Shown here one piece after another: positions 24,778-34,792 of a stretch of 64,000 nt of DNA (position 1 is the first letter of the stretch; each line of letters opens with the position of its first letter). This stretch comes from Onishia taeanensis (GTDB lineage Bacteria; Pseudomonadota; Gammaproteobacteria; Pseudomonadales; Halomonadaceae), in NCBI RefSeq assembly GCF_003268885.1, contig NZ_QLSX01000010.1, forward strand, positions 1 through 64,000, written 5' to 3'. The translations under genes were made by a program, and so were the position numbers. Below the pieces are notes generated by a model. The model worked only from the letters and a program-made list of their open reading frames with translations. It was not told the origin of the DNA and did no database searches.

Positions 24778-25111
24778 GGGCTTCTCCTTGATGGCGATAT
24801 CTGGGTTGACCTAGGCGTCCCAGCGTTGGTGCATCTTGCCGAGGAAACACGGGCAGTACGGTTGATTGACTAGCCCTCGGAATATAAGCAGAACACTGTT
24901 CGATAACAAGGTTTGCTCGGTAACGTCGGGTGAGTTTTTGTTGTGATTGATGGCGCATCGCCAACGCACATGGTCAAAAAAAAGCGCCCCGCAGGGCGGG
25001 GCGCTTCGGTCATCGACTCCGGGTTATCTTTACTGACTGCAACGTGAATACGTCAGCAGCGTGATAAACCGGCGATGGTGCGAGCATCGTCGATTAGTGT
25101 GATGTCCGGTC
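24778..25111. other. Intergenic region between acnB and the barrel gene
   Basis: A 334-base gap. It contains the acnB terminator at 24976-25006 and, further left, an AT-richer stretch (24880-24960) that probably holds the promoter of the barrel gene. Nothing else is seen. Confidence 0.5.
24976..25006 (-). terminator. Rho-independent terminator of acnB
   Basis: On the minus strand AAGCGCCCCGC and GCGGGGCGCTT form an 11-base stem with a three-base loop, followed by eight T. It lies about 105 bases after the acnB stop. Confidence 0.9.
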
Positions 25112-27712
25112 TCAGGCTTCGGCGACCGGAATCACGTTCGAGGCAGCCTTCTGGAACTCCTCGATTTCATGGAAGTTCATATAGCGATAGATTTCACCGG
25201 CCATCGCATCGAACTCGCCCATGTAGCCCTGGTATTCCTCGACCGTCGGCAGGCGGCCTTCTACCGCTGCCACTGCGGCAAGCTCAGCAGAGGCGAGGAA
25301 GACGTCAGCGCCGTCGCCCAGGCGGTTGGGGAAGTTACGCGTAGAGGTGGATACCACGGTGGACTTCGGCGCCACGCGCGCCTGGTTACCCATGCACAGC
25401 GAGCAGCCCGGCATTTCCATGCGGGCGCCGGCGCGGCCGTAAATGCCGTAGTAGCCTTCCTCGGTCAGCTGGTGCTGGTCCATCTTGGTCGGCGGTGCCA
25501 GCCATAGCTTGGTCTTCAGGCTGCCGGCGGGCTGCTTCTCGAGCAGTTTGCCGGCGGCGCGGAAGTGGCCGATGTTGGTCATGCACGAGCCGATAAAGAC
25601 TTCGTCGATCTGGCGGCCGGCGACCTCGGACAGCAGGCGGGCATCGTCCGGATCGTTCGGGGCGCACAGTACCGGTTCCTTGACGTCTTCGAGATCAATC
25701 TCGATGACTTCGGCGTACTCAGCGTCCTTGTCGGCGCGCATCAGGCTCGGATCGGCCAGCCACTCTTCCATGGCCAGGATACGGCGCTCGATGGTGCGAC
25801 GGTCGCCGTAACCAGCGTCGATCATCCACTTGAGCAGGGTGATGTTGGACTTCAGGTACTCGGAGACCGAATCCTCACCCAGGGTGATGGTGCAACCGGC
25901 GGCGCTACGCTCGGCGCTGGCGTCGGACAGCTCGAAGGCCTGCTCGACGGTCAGGTCTTCAAGGCCTTCGATTTCCAGCACACGACCGGAGAAGGCGTTC
26001 TTCTTGCCGGACTTGTCGACGGTCAGCAGACCCTTCTGGATGGCGTAGTAGGGAATGGCGTGAACCAGGTCACGCAGGGTCACGCCCGGCTGGCGCTTGC
26101 CCTTGAAACGCACCAGTACCGATTCCGGCATGTCCAGCGGCATGACGCCGGTGGCGGCGGCGAAGGCCACCAAACCCGAGCCCGCCGGGAAAGAGATGCC
26201 CATCGGGAAGCGTGTGTGGGAATCGCCGCCGGTGCCGACGGTGTCGGGCAGCAGCATGCGGTTCAGCCAGGAGTGGATGATGCCGTCGCCCGGGCGCAGC
26301 GAGACGCCGCCGCGGTTCATGATGAAGTCGGGCAGGGTGTGGTGGGTTTCCACGTCGACCGGCTTCGGATAGGCGCTGGTGTGGCAGAACGACTGCATCA
26401 CCAGATCGGACTGGAAGCCGAGGCAGGCCAGGTCCTTGAGCTCATCGCGGGTCATCGGACCGGTGGTGTCCTGAGAGCCCACGGTGGTCATCTTCGGCTC
26501 GCAGTACATGCCCGGACGCACGCCGTCCAGCCCGCAGGCCTTGCCAACCATCTTCTGGGCCAGGGTGAAGCCCTTGCCGGTGTCGACCGGCTGCTCGGGC
26601 AGGCGGAAGACGTCGGACGGCTCGAGGCCCAGGGATTCACGGGCCTTGCCGGTCAGGCCGCGGCCGATGATCAGCGGGATACGGCCGCCGGCGCGGACTT
26701 CGTCGAGGATCAGCTGGGTCTTGAGCTCGAAGGTGCTGACCACTTCGTTTGTACCGTGCTTGCAGACCTTGCCTTCGTACGGATAGACGTCGATGACGTC
26801 GCCCATCTCGAGTTTCTCGACGTCCATCTCGACGGGCAGGGCGCCGGAATCTTCCATGGTGTTGAAGAAGATCGGGGCAATCTTGCCGCCGAAGCAGAAG
26901 CCGCCGGCGCGCTTGTTGGGCACGTTGGGGATGTCGTCGCCGAAGAACCACAGCACGGAGTTGGTAGCGGACTTGCGCGATGAGCCGGTGCCGACCACGT
27001 CGCCGACGTAGGCGACCGGGAAGCCCTTGGCCTTCACTTCCTCGATCTGCTTGAGCGGGCCGGTGGTGCCGGGCTCTTCCGGGTTGATGCCGTCGCGCGG
27101 GTTCTTGAGCATGGCGTTGGCATGCAGCGGAATATCCGGGCGTGACCAGGCATCCGGGGCCGGGGAGAGGTCATCGGTGTTGGTCTCGCCGGGCACCTTG
27201 AAGACGCTCAGGGTGATCTTCTCTTCGAGGGCCGGCTTGGCCAGGAACCACTCGGCGTCGGCCCAGGACTGGATGATGTCTTTGGCCACGGCATTGCCTG
27301 CCTTGGCGCGCTCTTCCACGTCGTGGAAGGCATCGAACATCAGCAGGGTGTGCTTGAGCTGTTCGCCCACTTCCTTGGCCAGGCTCTCGTCGTCGAGCAG
27401 CTCGACCAGCGAGACGATGTTGTAACCGCCCTGCATGGTGCCAAGCAGCTTGACCGCGTGGGTCTTGTCGATCAGCGGGGACTCGGCTTCGCCCTTGGTG
27501 ATGGCGGTCAGGAAGCCTGCCTTCACGTAAGCGGCCTCGTCGACGCCCGGCGGCACGCGATCGGTCAGCAGCTCGAGCAGGAACTCTTCTTCGCCGGCCG
27601 GCGGATTCTTCAAAAGCTCGATCAGTGCGGCGGTCTGCTCGGCATTCAGCGGCTTGGGCGGCACGCCCTGGCTGGCGCGTTCTTCGACATGTTGGCGATA
27701 GGCTTCAAGCAC
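25112..27712 (-). CDS. acnB: Aconitate hydratase B
   Basis: An 866-residue TCA-cycle enzyme interconverting citrate and isocitrate (also 2-methylisocitrate). The [4Fe-4S] ligands are visible in [16 protein letters not shown] and [10 protein letters not shown]; the N-terminal HEAT-like domain typical of AcnB is present, with [14 protein letters not shown] at the start. The GTG at 27712 gives a length equal to the E. coli protein (865) and has GAGGG 7 bases upstream; the longer ATG frame to 27763 adds a tail not seen in relatives. The gene is monocistronic. Confidence 0.97.
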   Translation of the reverse strand: MLEAYRQHVEERASQGVPPKPLNAEQTAALIELLKNPPAGEEEFLLELLTDRVPPGVDEAAYVKAGFLTAITKGEAESPLIDKTHAVKLLGTMQGGYNIVSLVELLDDESLAKEVGEQLKHTLLMFDAFHDVEERAKAGNAVAKDIIQSWADAEWFLAKPALEEKITLSVFKVPGETNTDDLSPAPDAWSRPDIPLHANAMLKNPRDGINPEEPGTTGPLKQIEEVKAKGFPVAYVGDVVGTGSSRKSATNSVLWFFGDDIPNVPNKRAGGFCFGGKIAPIFFNTMEDSGALPVEMDVEKLEMGDVIDVYPYEGKVCKHGTNEVVSTFELKTQLILDEVRAGGRIPLIIGRGLTGKARESLGLEPSDVFRLPEQPVDTGKGFTLAQKMVGKACGLDGVRPGMYCEPKMTTVGSQDTTGPMTRDELKDLACLGFQSDLVMQSFCHTSAYPKPVDVETHHTLPDFIMNRGGVSLRPGDGIIHSWLNRMLLPDTVGTGGDSHTRFPMGISFPAGSGLVAFAAATGVMPLDMPESVLVRFKGKRQPGVTLRDLVHAIPYYAIQKGLLTVDKSGKKNAFSGRVLEIEGLEDLTVEQAFELSDASAERSAAGCTITLGEDSVSEYLKSNITLLKWMIDAGYGDRRTIERRILAMEEWLADPSLMRADKDAEYAEVIEIDLEDVKEPVLCAPNDPDDARLLSEVAGRQIDEVFIGSCMTNIGHFRAAGKLLEKQPAGSLKTKLWLAPPTKMDQHQLTEEGYYGIYGRAGARMEMPGCSLCMGNQARVAPKSTVVSTSTRNFPNRLGDGADVFLASAELAAVAAVEGRLPTVEEYQGYMGEFDAMAGEIYRYMNFHEIEEFQKAASNVIPVAEA

Positions 27713-28070
27713 GGAGGGACCCTCATCAAGTTGATCTTCCAGAGCGTGGCCTGCCGACGACACATGGCAAAAAATGATCGTCGATCGTGACGCTCCGGGA
27801 CTTTCGTTATGCGTCTTGCGGGAGGCATAAAAGTTTACCTGAGTTTGTCGACAATGTTAAGCAAGCCCCCGTTGTCAGGCCTCGTACCTTGGTCGTGGGG
27901 TTGGCAAGTGACGCCCGGATGACGCGGCCTTGCATGGCCTGCTGTGCTTTCGGTGCGATGCGGGCCCCAAGCGCGATCGAGCACTAGCAAGAGCCCTGAC
28001 AAGGGACACGGCAAGAGTGTCGTGGAACCGTCGAGCCGGGTAAGATAGCGGGCAGCAAAGAAGGAGAGTC
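27713..28070. other. Divergent region between acnB and the DUF1289 gene
   Basis: A 358-base gap with no gene. It must carry both promoters; a moderately AT-rich stretch lies at 27820-27870. I see no clear operator. Confidence 0.45.
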
Positions 28071-28505
28071 ATGACACGCCGAATCATTTCGCCCTGCGTC
28101 GGGCTGTGTTCGACCACCGTCGGTGACGATGTCTGCCGGGGCTGCCAGCGCCATTCCGACGAAATCCGCGACTGGCCTACCTATGAGTTTGATGAGCGGG
28201 ACCTGCGTCTTGCCGAGCTGGATGCGCTGCGGGTGGCGGCGGCCGGGGAGCTGCTGCGGGTGGTCGATGCCGACATGCTCAAGACCCAGCTAGATCGTCA
28301 TCGCATCCGTCATCGCGACGACCAGCCGCCGCTTTCTCAGGCGGTGGAGCTTCTGCGGGTGGGGCGCGATCGCATCAATGACCTGTCACGCTACGGACTC
28401 GAGGCGGTGGGAGAGGGGCAGGGTCTGTCGCCCGCCGCGCTGCACGCCCAGCTGGTGCCGCGTTTGATGGCAGTGGCCGAGGCCCGGCGTCAGGCATCGA
28501 CCTGA
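28071..28505 (+). CDS. DUF1289-domain protein
   Basis: A 144-residue protein with the N-terminal DUF1289 Cys motif: SPCVGLC...CRGCQR followed by I.DW. The four Cys probably bind zinc or an iron-sulfur cluster. The C-terminal part is an extra helical region rich in Arg and Leu, longer than in the minimal family. AAGGAGA lies just before the ATG. The biochemical role is unknown. Confidence 0.85.
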   Translation: MTRRIISPCVGLCSTTVGDDVCRGCQRHSDEIRDWPTYEFDERDLRLAELDALRVAAAGELLRVVDADMLKTQLDRHRIRHRDDQPPLSQAVELLRVGRDRINDLSRYGLEAVGEGQGLSPAALHAQLVPRLMAVAEARRQAST

Positions 28506-28645
28506 TTCTTGTCATGACAGACCCTCGCCATGCCCCGGCACTCATGATGACGATGACTCAGCCTTTTTTATTGAGCCCTTTTTCATAGAGCCTTGTTGGT
28601 AGGGATTGGTTGATAGAGCCCACGTTTGATCGCCCTGATCAATGA

Positions 28646-28693
28646 CCCTGACTATCGCCCTCACTATCATCCTCACTATCACCCTGACGATCT
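28646..28693. repeat. 12-bp tandem repeat, 4 copies
   Basis: CCCTGACTATCG, CCCTCACTATCA, TCCTCACTATCA and CCCTGACGATCT follow in phase and end 8 bases before the miaE start, so the repeat occupies the ribosome-binding region. Confidence 0.8.
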
Positions 28694-28701
28694 GAGAGAC
28701 A

Positions 28702-29340
28702 ATGCAAGATACTGTGGAAGACCTGCTACCCGCCGAACTGCGGGACTTTCTGACCTGCGAGACGCCTGATGCCTGGATCGAAGCGGCGCTTGCCCACCCG
28801 GACCTGCTGCTGATCGATCATGCGCAGTGCGAAAAGAAGGCCGCCTCGACGGCGATGAGCCTGATGTATCGCTATGTCGATCGTCCGCTTTTGTTGACCA
28901 AGATGTCGCAGCTGGCGCGGGAGGAGCTTCTGCACTTCGAGCAGGTGATTCGTGTGATGGAGGCTCGCGGCATCGAGTATCGCCACCTCAGCGCGTCACG
29001 CTACGCCGAGGGGCTGCGTCGTCATGTGCGCCGCGAGGACCCGGAGCGGCTGGTGGATATCCTGATTATCGGTGCCTATATAGAGGCGCGCAGCTGCGAG
29101 CGATTCGCTCGTCTGATCCCTCATCTCGATGTCGAGCTTGCCAAGTTCTATCGCAGTCTGGTTAAGTCAGAAGGACGCCATTACGAAGATTATCTGATGC
29201 TGGCCCGTCGCTATGCCGCAGAGGCGAATGATAAGAGCGTGGAAACGCGCATTACTTTCTTCGCCGACTGCGAACGCCAGCTGATCTGTGAGCCGGATGA
29301 GGTATTCCGTTTTCACAGTGGCGTACCTGCCGCAGCCTGA
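28702..29340 (+). CDS. miaE: tRNA 2-methylthio-N6-isopentenyladenosine-37 hydroxylase
   Basis: A 212-residue diiron oxygenase that hydroxylates the isopentenyl group of ms2i6A37 in tRNA. The ferritin-like four-helix ligands can be read: DHAQCEKKAA, REELLHFEQV (E..H), IGAYIEARSCERF and SEGRHYEDYL (E..H). Length fits MiaE. The gene is monocistronic. The start region is unusual: a 12-bp tandem repeat ends right before it and only AGAGA serves as a possible ribosome-binding site. Confidence 0.93.
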   Translation: MQDTVEDLLPAELRDFLTCETPDAWIEAALAHPDLLLIDHAQCEKKAASTAMSLMYRYVDRPLLLTKMSQLAREELLHFEQVIRVMEARGIEYRHLSASRYAEGLRRHVRREDPERLVDILIIGAYIEARSCERFARLIPHLDVELAKFYRSLVKSEGRHYEDYLMLARRYAAEANDKSVETRITFFADCERQLICEPDEVFRFHSGVPAAA

Positions 29341-29532
29341 GGGAGTGCCTGCGTTAAGGTGGTGAGACAGCAAGAAGACGCGCGTGAAGGCCAGCCAGAG
29401 ATGTGACCCGGTCAAGGATACCGGGGACGATACGCAGCCGCGTAAACACAACAAAGGGTTCGGCAGGCTCACTTCGCGTAAGGGTGTCGTAGTTGTCCGA
29501 GCCAGCAAGATAATAACGCAGGTACCAACACG

Positions 29533-32500
29533 ATGCGGGAACCCTCAGTCAACGAGCAGTTAGCGCTTTTCGGACACTTTTCCCTGACCCTGGGTGAGGA
29601 CTGCCTGACCCAGTTCAGCTATGACAAGGTCAAGGCCCTGCTGGTCTACCTCCTGCTCCATGACCAGCCGGTCAACCGAGCGACCCTGGCCGAGCTTCTC
29701 TGGCCGGATCAGGGCCTGTCATCCGGCCGAACCAATCTGCGTCATGCCCTTCACTGTCTTCGCCAGTCACTGGGTGACGAGGCCGACCAGGTGCTGGTGG
29801 TCTCCCGCCAGACGATCGCCTTCAAGCTGCCCGAGCACTGGGCCTTCGACCTTCATGAGCTGCATGATCTGCTCGATGGGGTGGCGAATATTCCCACGCT
29901 GGAAGCCATTCTCGACGCCTATCGTGGCGATCTCGTCGAGGAGCTGCAGCTCACCCCCTGCGCTGAGTTTCAGCGCTGGCTCCTCCAGGTGCGCAACGAG
30001 TGGCGCCAGCGGGTCATCGCCTTCGCCGAAACGGTCATCGAAGAACATGACGATGTGCCGGAGTCGCTGCTGCGAACCCTGGTCAGCCGGTTTTCCGGCT
30101 ACGGCCCCTTCCACGAATGCTTGGTGCGACAACTGGCCGAGCAGGGGCAGTCGGCGGCCGCTCATGAAGAGTACAACGCCTATCTGCAGCTGTTGGCGCT
30201 GTCCGGTCAGCAGCCTGACCTCAGCTTTCTCCAGCTGGCCAGGTACTGGTCCGACAGCCAGTCAGAGCTTTCGCCGATCACGCCGCAGGGTGCTTTCTCT
30301 CGGGCCATGGCCGCCGACAGTACGCCTCTTCAGGAAGATGAAATCGAGCAGCGACAGCTGTCGGTCATGGCGATTCGCCTGAAGCTTGAAGGCGACTGGC
30401 AGGACCGCTCGGAGACCTGCGCCTGCTTGCGCCTGCAGATAGAGCTGCTGCGCTGGCTGGAAGAGCAATGTCATCACCTGGGCGGCTTCTGGCTGACCGG
30501 CGCTACCGGTGGGCTGGGCCTTGCCTGCTTCGGCACGCATGGCCCGGCGCATCAGCTCGCTGAACTGGTCGCGCTCTACGAGCACTGCCGTACCACGCTG
30601 CCCGAAGAAAGTCAGCGGCGCTGGTCCGGTGAAGGCGAGATGCCGCGATTCACTCTGTCTGCCGGGCTCAACAGCGGTCGGGTGGTCTATGTGCCTGAAC
30701 GCCAGCTGGTGGACCCGCTCGGTCAGGTAACCCAGCGTTCTCTGGAACTGATGGGCGCGGCCGATGGCAGTGAGCTGGTGATCTCTCATGAATCCAGCCA
30801 GCACATGCCGCCGGCGCTGGATCTTCAGCCTCGACTGACCTCGCGGCTGGTGGCCTGCGACGGCAAGGTCCAGCTGCGGGCGCTGGTCCTTGGGGTCAAC
30901 GAGGGCGGCCGCGATGCGATGCCGCCGAGCCTGGTGGGGCGCGAGTCCGATCTGCGCAAGCTGCGCGACGCCCTCGCTCGGGCAGGCATCGGCCTGCGCC
31001 AGAGCGTGTTGGTGCGCGGCCCCTCGGGCATGGGCAAGTCGGCGCTGATGGTGGCGTTTCGCCAGCTCGAACAGAGCCGTGAAGCGGCCATCTGCTGGCA
31101 GCCTGCGACACGCATGGCTGCCCAGACGCCCTACAGCGTGGCGCGCACCCTGCTGCGCTGGCACCTGGAAGCAGAGCCCAGCGAAGCGCTGCTGGATGAG
31201 TTGCTGGAGGGGTATCCGGCGCTGGAGATCGATGACAACCAGCGCCGGCTGCTGGCCGAGGCTCTGGGCATCTGCCACAGCGACGAGGCGATACTGATCC
31301 AGAGCGGCGAGGCGGTCGAACTGGTGGCCAGGTTGCTGCAGCAGCTGATCGAGGCCTTGACCCAGGACTGTCCGCTGGTCTTGATGCTCGATGATCTGCA
31401 GTGGCTCGATGAGCCGTCCTACAAGGTGCTCGCCGCTCTGCAGACGCGTTTGCCGATCAACTGTCCGCTGCTGCTGGTGGCAAGCCACCACGGTCGCGAA
31501 TCGTTGCCTTCCAAGCTGCACTGGGACCAGCAGATCACGCTGGGTCGCCTGGACAATCAGCAGTCTTCGAACCTGCTTTCGCAGCTGGCGCGACGCTACC
31601 GTTTGCATCTCAGCCCGCGCCTGCGCAGCCAGTTGATCGAGCGCTGCGATGGGGTGCCGCTGTATTTGCAGGAGATCTGTCGTCGCCTGGACATGGAGCG
31701 TCGCGAAGGGCGTAGCGTGCAGATCGATGAGTTGCCGCAGGGCTTGCTGGGCCTGTTGGCGAGCCGTATCGATCAGCTTGACGCCGACCGGGAGGTGGCC
31801 CAGATCGCCGCCGTGCTGGGGCGTCAGTTCCGCATGGACTTTCTTGCGGAGTGCAGCGGCTGGGAGGCCGCGCGACTCAAGCAGGCACTTGAACAGATGT
31901 TGCGCCTCGAGGTCATCGAACCCTGCACGTCCTCGCCCGAGTGCGAATACCAGTTCAGCCACCAGCTCCTTCAGGAAGCCGCGTACCTTTCATGCCCGCG
32001 GGATGTCAGGGTGTCCATTCATCGCCAGGTGGTCAGCCTGATCGAAGAGCGCTTCCCGATCTGGATCAGCCGCCATCCGGGCGACTTTGCCACTCATCTG
32101 CGACGCAGCGGGCACTATGCTCGCGGTGCCCGTTACTTCGAGCTGGCGGCCCGCGAGGCGCTCAAGGTCAGTGCCAATCGTACGGCCCTGAAGATGGCCG
32201 ACGAGGGCTTGGCCAGTCTGCGCCAGGTCGAAGACAGCGCCGAGCGAGAGATCAGCCTGCTGACCGTGCGCGGTCAGGCGGCTTTCGCCATGGAAGGGCA
32301 TGCCTCGCCCACTGCGCATGAAAGCTTCGTGCGAGCGCGAGACTTGCTGGCGGCCCAGCAGGAATCTCAGGAAGCGTCGCAGGAGGCCTCTCAGCAGGAG
32401 CAGGCCGACGATGAGAGCGATCTCGAGCAGCGCTTCCTGGTCAAATGGGGGCTCTGGGTCGGCTGCAGTCAGCGGCATGCCCATGCCGATGCCTTCTCGC

Positions 32501-33459
32501 TGGCCTCTCAGCTGGCGGGGCTGGCTGCTCGTCTCGAAGACCCTCGCTATCTGCGTCTGGCCGACTATGCCCGAGCCAGCTGCGAATACTGGGCCGGAAG
32601 CATCCGTCAGGCCTACGCTCACCTGGAAGAGGTCGATCCGCTGCATCAGCCGATGATGATCGAGTGGCTGCCGTTCTCCGATCATCCTCAGGTGGCTGCT
32701 GCCTGCTATCAGGGCTGGGCGCTGTGCCTGCGTGGCGACTATCGCCGAGCAGAGGTGCAGGCAGAGGCGGCGATTCGTCTCGCCGAAAGCCTCAATCATC
32801 CGGGCTCGCTTGCCATGGCCTTGATGTATGCCGCTGCCGTCTATCGACAGCTGGGGCATGTGCATCTGGTCAGTCGCCGTGCGCAGCGTGCCTTCGAACT
32901 CACTGGCACGCCGGATCTGCACTTATGGCAGATGTCGTCCCAGAGTCTCTTGGGGTGGGAGAAGGCGCTGGCGGGTGATCGTGAAGGGCTCAAGGTGATC
33001 GAGGCCTGCATGGAGGAGTTCGATGCCATTTCTGGCCGTCATCGCTACCAGACGCCGATGTTGTGGTGGATCGATGCGCTGGTCGTGTGTGAAGAGTTCG
33101 AGCGCGCCGAAGACTATCTCGATCAGTGCCTGCTGGTGGCGCAGGAGCGCAGCTCGCTCTACATGCCGGAGCTGGCCATTCAGCTGGCGCGGGTGCGCCA
33201 CCGTCTTGGCCATCCGGTCGAGGAAGTGCGCCGTCTGGCCGAGCAGGCGCTGGAGCAGGCCCGCGAGCACGATAACCTCCATCAACAGCTGAATGCCCTG
33301 GAGCTTTGGCTGACGCTGGTGGACCCGCAGGATGTGGCCGCGCGTGATGCGTTCCGCAAGCTTTTGGGTAGCGTGAGCGTCAGCGATGCGCCGGTACTCA
33401 TGCGCTGGCGGACCCTGCTTGATCATCGGCTGGAGGCGCCGGCGCGGGCGGAAAGCTAG
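29533..33459 (+). CDS. Large SARP/BTAD - cyclase-like - ATPase - TPR regulator
   Basis: A 1308-residue multidomain protein. Residues about 8-100 form a winged helix of the OmpR/SARP type (LAELLWPDQ...RTNLRHALHCLRQSLG); about 105-240 is a bacterial transcriptional activation domain made of TPR-like helices. Residues about 272-440 resemble a degenerate class III nucleotide-cyclase domain (RQLSVMAIRL, GLNSGRVVYV, DPLGQVTQRSLELMGAADGSELVIS) that lacks clear metal-binding Asp residues. Then comes a STAND-type ATPase with Walker A GPSGMGKSAL (496-505) and Walker B LVLMLDDLQWLDE (about 615-627), and a long helical C terminus interrupted by a Gln/Glu/Ser-rich linker (QEASQEASQQEQADDE). AfsR-like and adenylate-cyclase-fused relatives regulate in response to unknown signals. 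The gene stands alone; target genes cannot be inferred. Confidence 0.85.
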   Translation: MREPSVNEQLALFGHFSLTLGEDCLTQFSYDKVKALLVYLLLHDQPVNRATLAELLWPDQGLSSGRTNLRHALHCLRQSLGDEADQVLVVSRQTIAFKLPEHWAFDLHELHDLLDGVANIPTLEAILDAYRGDLVEELQLTPCAEFQRWLLQVRNEWRQRVIAFAETVIEEHDDVPESLLRTLVSRFSGYGPFHECLVRQLAEQGQSAAAHEEYNAYLQLLALSGQQPDLSFLQLARYWSDSQSELSPITPQGAFSRAMAADSTPLQEDEIEQRQLSVMAIRLKLEGDWQDRSETCACLRLQIELLRWLEEQCHHLGGFWLTGATGGLGLACFGTHGPAHQLAELVALYEHCRTTLPEESQRRWSGEGEMPRFTLSAGLNSGRVVYVPERQLVDPLGQVTQRSLELMGAADGSELVISHESSQHMPPALDLQPRLTSRLVACDGKVQLRALVLGVNEGGRDAMPPSLVGRESDLRKLRDALARAGIGLRQSVLVRGPSGMGKSALMVAFRQLEQSREAAICWQPATRMAAQTPYSVARTLLRWHLEAEPSEALLDELLEGYPALEIDDNQRRLLAEALGICHSDEAILIQSGEAVELVARLLQQLIEALTQDCPLVLMLDDLQWLDEPSYKVLAALQTRLPINCPLLLVASHHGRESLPSKLHWDQQITLGRLDNQQSSNLLSQLARRYRLHLSPRLRSQLIERCDGVPLYLQEICRRLDMERREGRSVQIDELPQGLLGLLASRIDQLDADREVAQIAAVLGRQFRMDFLAECSGWEAARLKQALEQMLRLEVIEPCTSSPECEYQFSHQLLQEAAYLSCPRDVRVSIHRQVVSLIEERFPIWISRHPGDFATHLRRSGHYARGARYFELAAREALKVSANRTALKMADEGLASLRQVEDSAEREISLLTVRGQAAFAMEGHASPTAHESFVRARDLLAAQQESQEASQEASQQEQADDESDLEQRFLVKWGLWVGCSQRHAHADAFSLASQLAGLAARLEDPRYLRLADYARASCEYWAGSIRQAYAHLEEVDPLHQPMMIEWLPFSDHPQVAAACYQGWALCLRGDYRRAEVQAEAAIRLAESLNHPGSLAMALMYAAAVYRQLGHVHLVSRRAQRAFELTGTPDLHLWQMSSQSLLGWEKALAGDREGLKVIEACMEEFDAISGRHRYQTPMLWWIDALVVCEEFERAEDYLDQCLLVAQERSSLYMPELAIQLARVRHRLGHPVEEVRRLAEQALEQAREHDNLHQQLNALELWLTLVDPQDVAARDAFRKLLGSVSVSDAPVLMRWRTLLDHRLEAPARAES

Positions 33460-33572
33460 CGGCGACCTGAGACCTGGGACGCGAGCTGAGGGCAAGACCC
33501 TCGGCGCACCTACCGCGCTTGGCGAGTATCAAGAAAATAGTGCGCATGAAGGAAATAGTGCGCATGACGAAA

Positions 33573-33603
33573 AACGGCCCATCCGCCTGGCGGATGGGCC
33601 GTT
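33573..33603. terminator. Bidirectional terminator
   Basis: AACGGCCCATCCGCC and GGCGGATGGGCCGTT form a perfect 15-base stem around one T, flanked by AAAA on the left, so on the minus strand it ends in a T tract. It closes both the regulator gene and the queuosine operon. A direct repeat AATAGTGCGCATGA lies just upstream (33536-33568). Confidence 0.85.
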
Positions 33604-33650
33604 GTGTTGCTGGGCGAAAAGCATCGGTCGGGTGGAAGCGCCTCGGTGTG

Positions 33651-33956
33651 TCAGGTCATGGTTTCCCAGGCGGCGATTCGTGCCAGCGCTTCTTCGCGAT
33701 CGCTGCCGCAAAGCTCCTGATCGAAGTCGAAACGCGCGCAGACGGCAGGGCGGCTCGGGTCGCCAAACAATCGGCAGAGGTTGTCATCATCGAGCTGCAC
33801 GCAGCGCACGCCGGCCGGCTTGCCCTCAGGCATGCCGGGAATCGCTGAGCTGATCGAGGGGGCGATGCAGCAGGCACCGCAGCCCGGGCGGCATTCGCCG
33901 GTGGCGTGAGCGGAGGTAGACGCCGCGGCCTGGGTACTGGCAATCAGTCGGCTCAT
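33651..33956 (-). CDS. YkgJ-family cysteine-cluster protein
   Basis: A 101-residue protein of the UPF0153/YkgJ family. The Cys cluster C..GCGACCIAP together with C..L.....C..F and a later Cys forms the presumed zinc or Fe-S site (CRPGCGACC, VRCVQLDDDNLCRLF, PAVCARF). The ATG overlaps the stop of the queD-like gene by 4 bases, so it is the last gene of the que operon. The function of the family is not established. Confidence 0.85.
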   Translation of the reverse strand: MSRLIASTQAAASTSAHATGECRPGCGACCIAPSISSAIPGMPEGKPAGVRCVQLDDDNLCRLFGDPSRPAVCARFDFDQELCGSDREEALARIAAWETMT

Positions 33957-34792
33957 GGCGTTCGCTCCGCAATGGCTCCCTTGCCGATGCCCTCGAAGGC
34001 CTGGACCCGCGTGACCTGGCCGGTTTCCGCAGCGATCTCGCCGGCAAGCCAGGCGGCGATCTGCTCGATGGTGGTGGCCGTCGGCAGGATCAGGCAGCGC
34101 TCGCGGGGCAGGCGCAGCAGGAAGTCGCCCTGGGGCGCGCGATAGCGCGTCGTGAGCTCACCCTGAGCAACGCCCTCGTCCTCGATATCGCCTGCATCGA
34201 CCAGATAACGATCCGCCATGCGGCCGGCCCATTCGGCCTCAAGCGCCGGGGCGCGTTCGCCTGTTTGCCAGATATGGAGCGGCGAACGATGCCCGTGGGC
34301 GATGCGCTGGCAGTTACCTGCGTGGCGGCGCAGTCCGTGGCTATAGGTGTAGGCAGCACCCGACAGGGCTTCATCCTCGAAGGTGAGGCGAATCGCGCTG
34401 ACCCGCGGCGGTGGGTCTTGCAGCATCTCCTCGCTGAAGCGCTCGGCAAGCCCTGTCGGTGTGATCTCCGCCCAGGGCACCAGAGTGAAGGCCTGGTGCG
34501 GGCCGCGCACCTCCATGGCGTAGGGCGTGGTGGTGCGGATCGCGAGGCCTTCCGGGCATTCGCTGACCGTCACGCCCGGCGCCTCGGTCGGTACGATCAG
34601 GGTGTGGTCGGCACCGTCGTCCAGCCGCGACTTGATCCACGGCTTGACGTGGCCGAAATCAAACAGCATGCCATCCTCGCCGAGTTCGCCGTCGAGTTCG
34701 GCATTCACCTGCCAACTGACACCGATCAGGCCACGTGTTGGGCACCACAGCGAGGCGTCGAGATGGGTCAGGCCATTGACGAAGAGGGTCAT
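33953..34792 (-). CDS. queD: 6-carboxytetrahydropterin synthase-like protein with duplicated domain
   Basis: A 279-residue protein, more than twice the length of E. coli QueD (121). Two PTPS-like halves can be seen. The first (about 1-130) has DFGHVKPWIKSRLDDGADH but lacks the HGH zinc motif. The second (about 135-279) has NCQRIAHGHRSPLHIW, with the catalytic Cys and HGH, then PTATTIEQIAAWL and VQAFEGIGKGAI at its end. QueD makes 6-carboxytetrahydropterin, the second step to 7-cyano-7-deazaguanine, and here it lies between queE and a YkgJ gene with 1- and 4-base overlaps. The two halves may share one active site. The start at 34792 (TGATG overlap with queE) is better than the upstream one at 34837. 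Confidence 0.85.
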   Translation of the reverse strand: MTLFVNGLTHLDASLWCPTRGLIGVSWQVNAELDGELGEDGMLFDFGHVKPWIKSRLDDGADHTLIVPTEAPGVTVSECPEGLAIRTTTPYAMEVRGPHQAFTLVPWAEITPTGLAERFSEEMLQDPPPRVSAIRLTFEDEALSGAAYTYSHGLRRHAGNCQRIAHGHRSPLHIWQTGERAPALEAEWAGRMADRYLVDAGDIEDEGVAQGELTTRYRAPQGDFLLRLPRERCLILPTATTIEQIAAWLAGEIAAETGQVTRVQAFEGIGKGAIAERTP

